Shown here: piece by piece, positions 31,302 through 42,975 of the stretch
How the letters are laid out: the number at the start of each line of letters is the position of its first letter
Numbering within the stretch: the first letter of the stretch is position 1
Origin: Rutidosis leptorrhynchoides
Taxonomy: Eukaryota; Streptophyta; Magnoliopsida; Asterales; Asteraceae
Direction: 5' to 3'
Length of the DNA: 64,000 nt
NCBI RefSeq assembly: GCF_046630445.1
Contig: NC_092333.1
Coordinates: 360,285,501-360,349,500, forward strand
Position numbers and translations under genes: made by a program
The notes under the pieces: generated by a model
Databases searched by the model: none
What the model was told of the DNA's origin: nothing
What the model saw: only the letters and a program-made list of their open reading frames with translations

Positions 31302-31786
31302 ATGGTCTAAGGGATTTAGGCGACTTGAGATAGGTGTCTAGACTTAGACTTTATTGTGTATGCGCTTTACGCGGGACTTATAAGATTTCGGGTCGGATAG
31401 GGAGTGGTTAGTGTCTAGGTTTATGTGAACTAACCTTGCGCTAATTGTTTTGTGTTGTGGTTGCAATCGTCAAGCGAGATAAACATTGTACTAGCAAGTT
31501 AATGCGACGTGCTAGCGTAACAATGATTAGCTACCATTGTTACGGGTTCAAATCGTGTCAAACGAGCGATGTACGACGAGTGTCAAGCAAGATGGGGCGG
31601 TGTAGTATATATGTCGTTTCCTTTAAGTTTTGTTGTTTAATCGATGTGCATTCTTTAGAATGAAGACTGAAGATGGGATCGGAATGGACGCGCCTACTCA
31701 TGAAAGGAAGGATGAGTTAACGATGAGGGTTGAGGCCGTACTCGGACGTTATGTCTCGGGTTTGGCCAACGAAGTTATACAAGTAG

Positions 31787-33154
31787 TGATGTTAAGCGAG
31801 GCGTATATGAAATAATGTATATTTTACTAGGAAATACTATTAAATACGATACAATTTTACACAAGATATTTATTTATTTAAAGAATGGATATACTTAAAC
31901 CTTGCTACAACACTTATAGGCAGTGTACCTAATCGTAAAGTAGTGTAGTTTTTAGTAAGTCCGGTTCGTTCCACAGGGAATCTTTTAAACAAAGCTTAAC
32001 GCTATATTAGTTTTAATTTATAAAAATACAAATATATATATAAGTAATATTATTATTATAAAGGGCGGTTTTTACCGTTTAATGACCGGTTTGTCGATTT
32101 TTAAAACTTTAGTCGCAGTTAAAACCTAATGTAAAATATTAAAAATAAATACAAGACTTAATTTAAAGCGTAAAGTAAATAACGATAATGAAATTGCGAT
32201 AAATAAAAGTGCGATAAAATAAAATTGCGATAATTAAAAAGTACGATAATTAAAAGTGCAATTAAATAACAATAAATAAAAGTGCGATAATTAGAAGTGC
32301 AATTAAATATAAAATAAAGGAAATTAAATATGAAATAAAAGAATTATGCTTATTTAAACTTCCGTAATCATGATGTTTGACGTGTTGATTTTAGTTTTAT
32401 GCCCATGGGTTAATTGTCCTTTGTCCTGGATTATTTAATATGTCCGTCTGGTTTTTGTCCATAACAGTCCATCAGTCATAAATATAAAGTGCGAGTATCC
32501 TCGTCAAATTATCCTTATACCCGAAGTCAAATATTTCAACTAATTGGGGACTTAAACTGTAACAAGGTTTTATTACTTTGTTTAATAATTACACCAGGAT
32601 ATCGACTGCGTGTAACCCAAGGTTTTAATACTTTGTTATCAATTATGCCAAGTGTCCTTGTACATAATTTCACCCCTGTTTTCATAATTCCATAGACTAT
32701 TAATCCATTCCCGTATCCGGTTAAATGAACGATTATTCGTACATATAAATATCCCGCCCATCGTGTTCGATCGAGTGTATATGGTTATTTATAGGGACGT
32801 CCAATTGTAAATCTTTATATTAAAATTAACAAACTATCATTTAGTTAAACAAATATAAAGCCCATTAATAGCCCATAGTCTAATTTCTACAAGTGTCGTT
32901 CTTTTGTCCAAACCCCAATTATGGTACAAAGCCCAATTACCCAATTTTAATAATTAGCCCAACATCATGATTATTTCGGCATTAAATAAGCATAATAATA
33001 ACTTAGCTACGAGACATTAAATTAAAAAGGTTGAACATAACTTACAATGATTAAAAATAGCGTAGCGTTACACGGACAGAATTTCGACTTACACCCTTAC
33101 AATATGCGCTAACATACCCTTATTATTAGAAATTAAAATTAAAATTAAAATTAA

Positions 33155-33251
<97 letters not shown>

Positions 33252-33458
33252 GTTTAGATAGAGAGATTGATATCTCTTATGATGTTCACCAGAATGCAAA
33301 TTTTTATAGGCATGTGGGCTGGAAAAGGAGCTCATGCGATCGCATGAGCTTTGCCCTTCAGGCTCATGCGATCGCATGGCCAGCTGGGGAGGCTCAAAAG
33401 TCTACAAAAACGTGGGCTGCTTATTTATTTATTATATAATATAATATATATAATTAAA

Positions 33459-33496
<38 letters not shown>

Positions 33497-33855
33497 TATA
33501 TTCTTGTACTCCGTTGATTTGTAATTTTTAGTCCGTTGCATCGAGCGTTGAGAGTTGACTCTGGTCCTGGTTCCGGATTTTCGAACGTCTTTTCGTATAA
33601 TTTAATATCTTGTACTTTGCGTTTTGAATCTTGTAATTTTGAGACGTTTCTTATCAATAATTGGAACCTCTTTGCTTGTACTTTGCACTTTTTAGCTTTT
33701 TGGTCGTTTGCGTCTTCAATTTATCGAATCTGTCTTTTGTCTTCACTTTTTATTATTTAAACGAATATCACTTGTAAATAGAACAATTGCAACTAAAAGC
33801 TTGTCTTTCTTGAGGGATAATGCTATGAAATATATGTTCGTTTTTAGCATTATCA
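31787..33855 (-). repeat. 3' LTR of Athila element 1
   Basis: The ends are TGAT..ATCA. It contains a long (TA)n run (33158-33250) and a palindrome pair (33333-33378). It pairs with 50075-52145. Confidence 0.97.
33329..33378. promoter_or_regulatory. paired palindromes, core CATGCGATCGCATG
   Basis: The cores are 33333-33346 (inside a 22-bp perfect palindrome with AGCT ends) and 33365-33378. Role unknown; see findings. Confidence 0.85.
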
Positions 33856-33856
33856 A

Positions 33857-33872
33857 ATATTCCCACACTTGA
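33857..33872 (-). other. polypurine tract region before the Athila 3' LTR
   Basis: On the minus strand AAGTGTGGGAATATT leads directly into the LTR start TGATAATGC. Confidence 0.6.
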
Positions 33873-35979
33873 GTGTTGCTTGTCCTCAAGCAATATAGTC
33901 TTGAAATACTAGAATCACCTCTTTATTCTTCACACTTTGTACATCAGTGATTTCTATACGGCGGTATAAACAATGGTAGTAACGATGTGGTTTACAGTCC
34001 CACATGACTATAAAATTTAGATCCTTTAAGGAAATTGGATCTTTATGAAAACATTTGATCTTTTGAAAATTAAATCTAGTTTTTTACCCTAGATAAGTTT
34101 TCCGGAATAACCCTTCACCGATGTTTGCAAATTGTTTTTGTGGGTTTAGTGGGTTTCAGATTTGAAAATTTTAGCTCAAAACTTGCGGTTTTGTGTCACC
34201 CACTTGCTAACCTTGTATTGGGAAAGTAACACGTCCAGTATACTTGCTCCGTATATTACCTTTCGGTAAACTACCGTCCGGTTGTAAAGGAAAGCGTTGA
34301 ACAAGCAACTGTTAAGGCAATGTCCCCTGACATGCTTTTGTTCATGGTCTAAAACGTGTCGGATGCTATTACTATCCTTTGTAGGAGCAATAGTAAAGAT
34401 CATCCTATAATTTTTCTGGTCTGGCACAAGGTCCTGTCTTCGACCATGCTATGCAACCACCGTTCTTACGGTTGACACCCGATTTGGTTCAGGTGACCTA
34501 ATGAATTCCAGGTGAATTCCTAGGATTTTACGTTCAATGGTAATGAACGCATTGAAAATAGGTTTTCAGAAAACAAATCGGTTTGAAATTTTGATCAAAA
34601 TATTTTCTCGTTCAAGCTCGAGTTTAGATATCATTGAATTCCATGAGTTTGTAATTCTCAATCTTTAAGGTCAATCTCTAGGATTGAGTAATATCAGTCT
34701 TAAAAGCTGATTTTTGATCTTTAAGAAGATTATCCTTTCTGGGGATCTGATTCATTAGTCTTATCAAGCTAATTTGCACGGTGCCCCCCATTGTACGAGA
34801 CAGATCCTCTCATGGTTAGGATAAGTCTGACCACTTGGTGACCCTATTTGATGCTGAGGTCCGTGGATTTCCTGCTGATTTTAGAGATGACTTTTCTAGA
34901 TTTTTCGTCAACCTACAGCTGGTCTGGATGACAACTTCATGACCTAAATCAAGAAGCGCGTTTCTTTTTCGGAAGACTTTACTTCCTTTTAATGATGGAA
35001 TTGATTCATCGTGTAGATCCATCTTTCTTACAGTAACTCGGGTAAAACTGTTTAGTTTAGTTCAAAGCAAAAGTATCTTCAGTTATTTGTTACAGAAATA
35101 TGTGACATATGTTTAAAATAACTTGGTAAATTTTCCCACACTTGGATTTTATTTTCTTTTATTTGCCTTTTTATTGTCCTCTATTCCATTTTAAATGAAT
35201 TCTAACATTTTGGTTTTTTTCTCAATTTATGTCCTTTTCGAGGTAACAATAATTTCGGTGTTAACACCTAGTTTTATCGTTCATAAATATGTATAAACAT
35301 GATTTTGAGTTCATTTAATTGAAAATTTTGAAAATTTTTACTAGAATTGGGTAGTCAGTATATAAGACTAGGGCTGTTCTTTATTATCAGAGAGCACTAG
35401 ATTCTAATACAACTACTGCGTTACTAGTATTTTTAATGGTAACCAAGTGTATAAGTTAAAAATTTTAAAAATCCGAAAGAATTTATCCCCTTCCCAAACT
35501 TAAGATCTTGCAATGCCCTTATTTGCAAGAAATCAGTAATAATTTAAATTATTGAGGGTGATTAGCGTAGAAAAATGATTAAATTTTACCAAAGTTTCCA
35601 AACATATTGGCGTTTGTTTGCTGAATGATAAATGGTGCACATCATTTGTTCATTCCGTCTTGTTGTTACATCACATTTATTTTTCATCTTGTCGTCAAAA
35701 TTAGTAGCTTTTGCTGAACGTAATGCCAGTCTTTGAAAATGCGTTGTTTTACCCTGTTTTGTACAATCGACAATATACATACATACAAATATAAACATGC
35801 ATGGCAATTTGAAATGAGACTTAATATCCCACTTTCAAATCCTAAAGGTAAAATATTAGTACACAATAATAATAAAAATGATAAAAATTACATAAATATA
35901 TCCAATAACATAAGTTTAAACATGAATAATTAAAAAGATAAAAATATAAAAATCATAAAAATAACCAAATGGAACTAAA
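33873..35979 (-). other. Athila 3' non-coding region
   Basis: About 2.1 kb between the env-like ORF and the purine tract. No conserved ORF is seen in either strand. Confidence 0.7.
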
Positions 35980-37665
35980 TCAGTCTGGATAGGAGTTCCA
36001 GTTCATCTCGTCAGGTGGGTTCCATTGTTGGTTATAGGTGTCCTGATAGGCTTGGTTATAGTCATACCGGTTATAGGGTGGTTGGATGTCGGGGCTGTGT
36101 TTCGGAAAATGAGCAGGTCGAGTAGGCACGTAATTATTTGGTACCTGATATGATAGTTGGCTCATGATTTGGTGCTGATGAACTAACCAGCTATCGTGTT
36201 GGCGTCACCTATAATCCTCGTATACTCGCTCGGAGTTCCACTGCTCGTACATACTATGTCTGGCCGCGCTCGTCATTGCTTCCTCATCTATACGAACGTG
36301 GACGTCAAGAATAGCATCTCGAAAGACATCCCTAATGTCTTCTGCTTCCTCCATTTCCTCGTCTGAGCCTCTCTCTACCTGAGGATGAGGGTGTAGTGAC
36401 CCGGAAATTTCCGATCAAATTTAAACTTTAATCTTTATATGTATCCGACACGATAAGCAAAATCTGTAATGTTGAGTCTCGAAAAGTTTGAAAACTATAT
36501 TCATGTAATCAATTACCCTTTGACCATGTCTGACGATTCACGAACAAAAATGTGTAAATAGAAATGTATGTGTATGTACATATGTGTATTTTTTTTTTAA
36601 GCTAAGAAATATTGATAAAACATTTAAGAGCTTGGTGATACAAAAATAGATTATGAGATTATTATGTGACTTGAAAGCATTGAACGAATTAGTTGATATG
36701 AATATAAGCTACGAGATCTATTTTATGAACATAGAAATGCTATCACAGTAGTTAGTGAATAATACTTTACTTGAACGTATTTGTTCGATGTAAGTTTATC
36801 AATGAGATTAAAAGATAATATCAAGTGATTGATTTATCAGGTACATTGAATTATAATTACGAGTCTTTGTTATGAGGTCCACTTGAATTAGAAAACTCTT
36901 ACTTTTAACGGTATTCGGAATATTTAGTAAAGTGATTCCATGTAAGAACAAAAGTGTTATTATTGAGGATTAGACAGAGGTTAGCGGAGAGTCTCGTTTA
37001 ATTAACAAAAGCGTACCTTGCAATGATTGACTTGTGTCACTTGGTAGGTTAATTATTTAGTTTTCTTAATATTGAAGACGTTTTACGATATAGATGAAAC
37101 CTTTTAAAGAATGATTTTGAATATAACTAATTCTGGAAAACTAAATTATATTTATTCAATTTAGTACAAACACATTTTTTTTCGATATAATAGAATTTGA
37201 TTATAAAATATTTTTATGGATTTTCAATGATATAAAAATAAAAATAAATATAAAATAAAGATTTCTAATGAGCACCAAAAGACTACAACATTTCATCACA
37301 AGATTGAAAGTTAAAATGTTGGAAATCACTAAACCTGCGCACTTGCACGAGAAAAATCATAACTAAATCATACTGACTCGAAAAAGGGTGATTCCGGTGT
37401 CCAAACGACCGTAACTCAAAAATCTACAACTTTCATGAAGACACCATACACGAATCGTGTACCTATCTACACGAAACGTGTAATCTTGTGCTGACATATT
37501 TTGGTGGCGGCTCACTATGCAACATGTTTTTAATTTTTATTAATATTATATTATATTATTATATTATTTATAAATATATATATATAGGATCGATCATAAT
37601 TGTTTTCTAACTATCTATCTCTCACACTCTCTCTATAATTATATTTATTATTATTATTGTTAGTG

Positions 37666-37696
<31 letters not shown>

Positions 37697-40665
37697 ACAT
37701 AAAATACTACGACGAGGTCATGGGCGAGTTATTTCAAAACGGGTTTTATGAGCGGGATAGAGCTAAGGAAATTATGAGTTATGGTTATGGAGGTGATGAG
37801 TATTGTTCATGGGTATGCTTGTGAGGTTAAACTAGTGTTTGTCACCTCCATTGCGTCTACGTACCTTTCCTACAATATTGAACCTCAATATTGATACGTG
37901 AGTACTCCTAATTTAATTTTTACATACTAATAGTGTATCCCTGACTAGTGCTCGAGAAAATAGGATTATGCATGCTTGTAAATTTGATAGTGCCCTTAGA
38001 TAGGTTATGCCGAATCTTAAAGGTTGTTATATTATAGTTGAAGGAAGATATAAGATTTGCATGTCCTTAAAAAGCTAGAAAAAAATTAAGAACTTTTCCT
38101 TTAGATGCCAAATAGATTTGATGGACGGATTAAAAGTTATAGTCAATTAAAATTTCGTAAAAATGATTATTATCGTCGTTAATATCGTTGTCTTAATTTT
38201 TTTTATCAAATTGTTATTATTCCAAAATAACACGACTGTTACTTATTATTATTATCAATACTATATTATTAACTAGAAATGTAATACAAATTATATAACT
38301 ACCTTAATAGAATCTATCGCAGTATTTTTATGATATTAAATGAACTTTATAAGTTTTATTACTTAAGATATATAAAAGTATATTTTAATATAAAATTTTA
38401 TTTATAAACGAATTATATTATTTACTTTATTAAATCTTTAAAAAAAAAATATTTTAAAAATATAAAACGACGATATTTAAATTATATAATAAAACATTTA
38501 TAAAGTTTTGAAATCATTTGGAGTTAAACTAATTTTTGTCGACCTTTGCATACTAGACTCGAGCATTAGGATTGTGGTACACTATGACTTAACTTAATGT
38601 ATTAGACAAATATTGACAAATACATAATAATTTAGGTTCGTGAATCCAAGGCCAACCTTACACTTGTTCAATGATGTTATATGTATTTTTACTACAAAAT
38701 ACAGTATGGTGAGTTTCATTTGCCTTTTTACCCTTTATATTTTTGGGCTGAGAATACATGCGCAATTTTTATAAATGATTTACAAAATAGACACAAGTAC
38801 GTGAAACTACATTCTATGGTTGAATTATCGAAATCGAATATGCCCCTTTTTATTTAGTCTGGTAATCTAAGAATTAGGGAACAGACACCCTAATTGACGC
38901 GAATCCTAAAGATAGATCTATTGGGCCTAACAAACCCCATCCAAAGTACCGGATGCTTTAGTACTTCGAAATTTATATCATGTCCGAAGGAGGATCCCGG
39001 AATGATAGGGGATATTCTTATATGTATCTAGTTAATGTCGGTTACCAGGTGTTCACCATATGAATGATTATTTTTTGTCTCTATGCATGGGACGTATATT
39101 TATGAGAACTGGAAATGAAATTCTTGTGGTCTATTAAAATGATGGAAATAAATGGTTATGATAAACTAATGAACTCACCAACCTTTTGGTTGACACTTGA
39201 AAGCATGTTTATTCTCAGGTTTGAAAGAGATCTTCCGCTGTGCATTAGCTCATTTTAAAGATATTACTTGGAGTCATTCATGACATATTTCAAAAGACGT
39301 TGCATTCGAGTCGTTGAAGTTCATTAAAGATTATTATTAAGTAAATGACAGATTAGGTCATTTATAGTTTGGATATTATGAAATGGTATGCATACATGTC
39401 AATTTTCGATGTAAAGAAAGATTGTCTTTTAAAAACGAATGCAATGTTTGTAAAATGTATCATATAGAGGTCAAATACCTCGCAATGTAATCAACTATTG
39501 TGAATCGTTTATAATGTATATGAACGGGTCCTTTCAGAGGGCCCTCATAGGGTACTGCCTGGTTGCGTCTACTTTTCAATACCTTAGCACCCACATAAAC
39601 TTTCAATCCTAAAGGCTCAACCTGTTCTCTACAAAGCTGTAATGGACCCCCTTGGTTCCTATCAACACCTAAATACTCTCCAATGAGAGTAACAAAAATA
39701 CCTCCTCCTATTATACTCCCGTCCTGCATTCCTTCTACCATTTTAGATAAATAAAAACCAACACAGTAAGGGATATTGACAAAGCTTCTAGGATCCCGAA
39801 TACACTTTAGGTAGAATAAATCATGTAAGGTCATTTTTTCCTTATTGTGACCTCTCTGTGTAATCGAGTTAGCCAAAAATCTATGAATGATACGAAGCTC
39901 GGCTCTGTCAATATGTGTATAGGAGTGTCCTCCCGCTCGTGTAAAAATATCAAAATGTAACATACGCCTCCAAATGGCGTCAGCGTCAAAGTTGCTATCT
40001 ACCCTTTCACCATAATGAATCAAATTTGTACAATCGGGTAGTAGCAACTCTCCAGGAGTATATATCTGTAAAGCCCTGGCCATGTCCAGCATGGACATTC
40101 TGTACATCCTACCGCCAAGGATAAACCTAAGAAATCTTCTATCATCTATTCTAACTATATTTGTATCAAGTGATACAGTACTTATCAACTCAACACACCA
40201 TTCCTTATATACAGGCCTACGAATGGTGAAAAGACGTTCCCAATCTGTAAAAGAAGAGTTCCCGTACCTCTGAATCAGTAGCAGTCTGACTCTATTATCT
40301 AGCTGAACTCTCTCCAAAGGATCCCAATCGATTACCCTTGGCACCTCTACATTTTTTGTTACCAATTTGAATTTGTTCCTTTGATATGTCTCGCAATCTC
40401 TCCATCTTCTATCAAATCTCAGATTAGGATGCAAAGTGTGCTCAAGAATTGTTGGGAATTCTACTGGCGGCCTCATCGGGAATACTATGAATTCATTAAC
40501 AAACTGTACTGGATCATAATAAGGTACGTGTTGATCAGGCTGTTGTTGTGGTTCCTGTTGTGGTTCTTGTTCGAGTTCTGGCTCGTGTTGCATTTCTGGT
40601 TCTGGTTCTGGTGCTGGAGCAGGTCGTCTAGATGATGATCCTCCTGAACCTCCAGTATCGGCTTT
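35980..40665 (-). pseudogene. Athila ORF after pol (ATHILA / env-like), interrupted
   Basis: Coding runs 40665-39542, is cut by a solo LTR with TSD GAGGG (LTR 36392-39536), and continues in frame from 36386 to a TGA at 36205-36207 and, past it, to 35980. The N-terminus is a proline/glutamate/glutamine-rich stretch. The main domain has FILGGRMYRMSMLDMARALQ, LRIIHRFLANSITQRGHN and DLFYLKCI, the pattern of ATHILA ORF1/env-like proteins. No clear transmembrane segment is seen in the part I read. There is no ATG at the front; a TTTTGCAG acceptor precedes codon one, suggesting a spliced message. Confidence 0.75.
36387..39541. mobile_element. solo LTR, 3.1 kb, nested in Athila, TSD GAGGG
   Basis: The LTR (36392-39536) begins TGTAGTGACCCGG and ends GGTCCTTTCA, flanked by GAGGG (36387-36391, 39537-39541). 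It is the same family as the solo LTR at 21339-24270. Excising it restores the reading frame of the env-like ORF. Confidence 0.92.
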
Positions 40666-42443
40666 CTGCAAAACACATTAAACACAAAATTTGTGCATCC
40701 AAATATGCATTAGTGTTAGCAAAATAACAACTTAAAACAATCATAATAACATGTTAAATCAAAATTTAACTTATACACATTTTCACAATTTTTACAATTC
40801 TATACTTTTTCAAATAAGCACATATGGAAATGTAGACAAAGTTCATAAGCATTTAACTCAAATAACATGTCAAAATAGTTATTACTAACAATTAAACAAG
40901 TCTCAAATGGCAATTATATCAAATTAATCAAGTTCATGAATTTTCGCCTAAAAAGTCCACTTTAATCTTTAAAAATCATGTTTAGGATCAATGTTTGGAT
41001 CATTTAACTACCTAAACATGTTACACTACTCAATTAAGCAATAATTCATGATAAAAATCGGCCATAACCTGTTTATATCAAAAAGCCCCAAATTGCTCAA
41101 GAACACAAACCCTAGATTTCTAAAAATTTTGAAGTTTTTGGCTTCAGATCATGTTAAATAGCATCAATCTAGGTTATACATGCATAAAATACTAACAATT
41201 TAACACTAATTACACTAGAAATTAACAAAATTGCATTAGGTAAAATATTGGTAATTATCACAAAAACTAGGAATTTATAGAGTTTAGGGGTGTAATTTTT
41301 ACCTTTTTGCTGAAGAATGAGAATCTAGGCATGATTAGAGCAAGAAAAATGACGAATTACGGTGGAAAAATGATGAAATTTGGTGAGATTTTGAGAGAAT
41401 TTCAGGTATGTATGTGTGTTTTTGTGGAGAAGACAGACCTGCTGCCTTTTTGAACCTGGCCTGATTTTTGCCTCCATGCGATCGCATGGAGGTATAGTGA
41501 GAATCCCATGCGATCGCATGGGTGTCAAACTACAGTACTTTCAGTTTTTTTTTTTTATATAATAAAACCTTATACTTAATAAAATATAAAATTAATAAAA
41601 TTTGTTTCTTTTTAGGATGAGGGCGTTTCGGATCGTTGTCCTAGTCCGTCTCTCGACAAAATTTTAAAATTTGTCAATTTAAAGCGTGATTTTAAAAGTA
41701 AAGATTTTTGGGTTTTTTTTAATGTTTTTGGCATACTTTAATTTAAATAAGATTAAAAATAATGATAATAAAAGTTCTCGTCCCTCCCTTGGGTAGAGCA
41801 ATTTCGGTTCAAAGACCTAGTCTTCAACTCACGACGAATTTTAAAAATCATATTTTTAACTTAGTGAAATAAAGTAAATTATTGTTTTTAAATTCACACT
41901 AAACTTAAATTTAAAATGCATAAAATTAAAAATTCATATTTTAAAAATTCACACCAAACTTAAATTATATTTTTGTTTTTATACATACAAACTTATATTA
42001 AAAATATTAATTTTTCAAATATTTACAATTTTAAATATATTAATTTTAAAAATTGCACAATATTAATTTAATATTAATTTTAAAAATATGGTAAAAATAA
42101 AATTAAAAATCTTTTTGGCTTTTATCCCACTTTAGTCAATCAAATATTATCAAAAATATGCGCCCCTCTTTTCGGTAAAGTAATTTCGGTTCCATGACCT
42201 AATTTAACTCATGAAGAATTTTTGAAATATTTTGAGTTGATTGATTAAAGATATTTATACCTTAAGAATAAACGTTAAATTTTGCAGTGATGTAAATTTT
42301 TTTTTTTTTTGTATGATATCAACAATTTCGGTCGCAAGACCCAATTTCATCGAATACCAATTTAATACTTTATAGCGAACAATTTAGCGTTTATTATCAA
42401 AAGGTTAAAAATAAAAATAAAACTAAAAACTGTACAAACTTAC
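40666..42443 (-). other. putative intron / inter-ORF region of Athila, with palindrome pair
   Basis: A CAG/GTAAGTTT donor at 42444/42443 and a TTTTGCAG acceptor at 40666 bound 1.8 kb of non-coding AT-rich sequence. It contains palindromes at 41471-41492 (22 bp, CCTC/GAGG ends) and 41505-41522. Splicing is inferred. Confidence 0.5.
41471..41522. promoter_or_regulatory. paired palindromes, core CATGCGATCGCATG
   Basis: Both are perfect palindromes (22 and 18 bp) with different outer bases that still mirror each other. Confidence 0.85.
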
Positions 42444-42459
42444 CTGTGAAATAGTATTC

Positions 42460-42875
42460 TTAGTGATATGCTCTAGCCCACTCATAAGATAGTCGGACTA
42501 ATTGATTTTCCATGGCTACATAGGCGTAACCTCGAGCATTTAATGTTTTTTCTTCTAAACATATGAACGGTCCATCTCTGCATAAAGTAACAAATTCGGT
42601 GTTTAAATAGGTTTGATTATTTGAACATTTACCTTCGTGTGACTATTTTCCGCATTTGTGACATTTTTCAAGGTGTCTGCTCTTCTTTTCACTGCGGATT
42701 TTGATTTTCCTTTACCAAATTGTAACTTATTATCTTCGCATCTGGATTCTTTTCTTACTCCATCCAATTTACCTCTGATTAATGATACCAGTTCACTCGG
42801 AAGTGTGTCATTATTACGTTTAGTAATCAAAGCGTGTAGCATTAGACCATGGTTTAGTTCACAGGAAGTCTTCAT
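42460..42875 (-). pseudogene. small cysteine-rich Athila ORF downstream of integrase
   Basis: From ATG at 42875 a lysine-rich sequence (MKTSCELNHGLMLHALITKR) leads to a frame change near 42665. The other frame then reads EKCHKCGK, TAG where a tryptophan might have stood, SHEGKCSNNQTYLNTEFVTL and CRDGPFICLEEKTL, ending YEWARAYH and TAA (42460-42462). CHKCGKxSHEGKC is a CCHC-like knuckle. I do not know its role; it could be the first exon of the env-like message or a separate accessory ORF. Confidence 0.45.
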
Positions 42876-42975
42876 TTCGTAAAAACCTAAAAAAAATAAA
42901 AATTTAGAATGGGGGGAGAAGACTAGTTCTTTAGGGTCTGCTAGGGAAAGACTATTCGGGTTCCATTTTCAACAC

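Noticed and set aside
32489-32695. Identical 68-codon ORF here and at 50779
   Set aside because: It is the same stretch in the two LTRs of Athila element 1; not conserved as protein in element 2.
33333-33346. GCGATCGC resembles the cyanobacterial HIP1 octamer
   Set aside because: The motif lies only in paired palindromes of a plant Athila element; no sign of bacterial DNA.
34816-35022. Short minus-strand ORF in the Athila 3' region (MDLHDESIPSLKGSK)
   Set aside because: No recognisable domain; length expected by chance in 2 kb of non-coding sequence.
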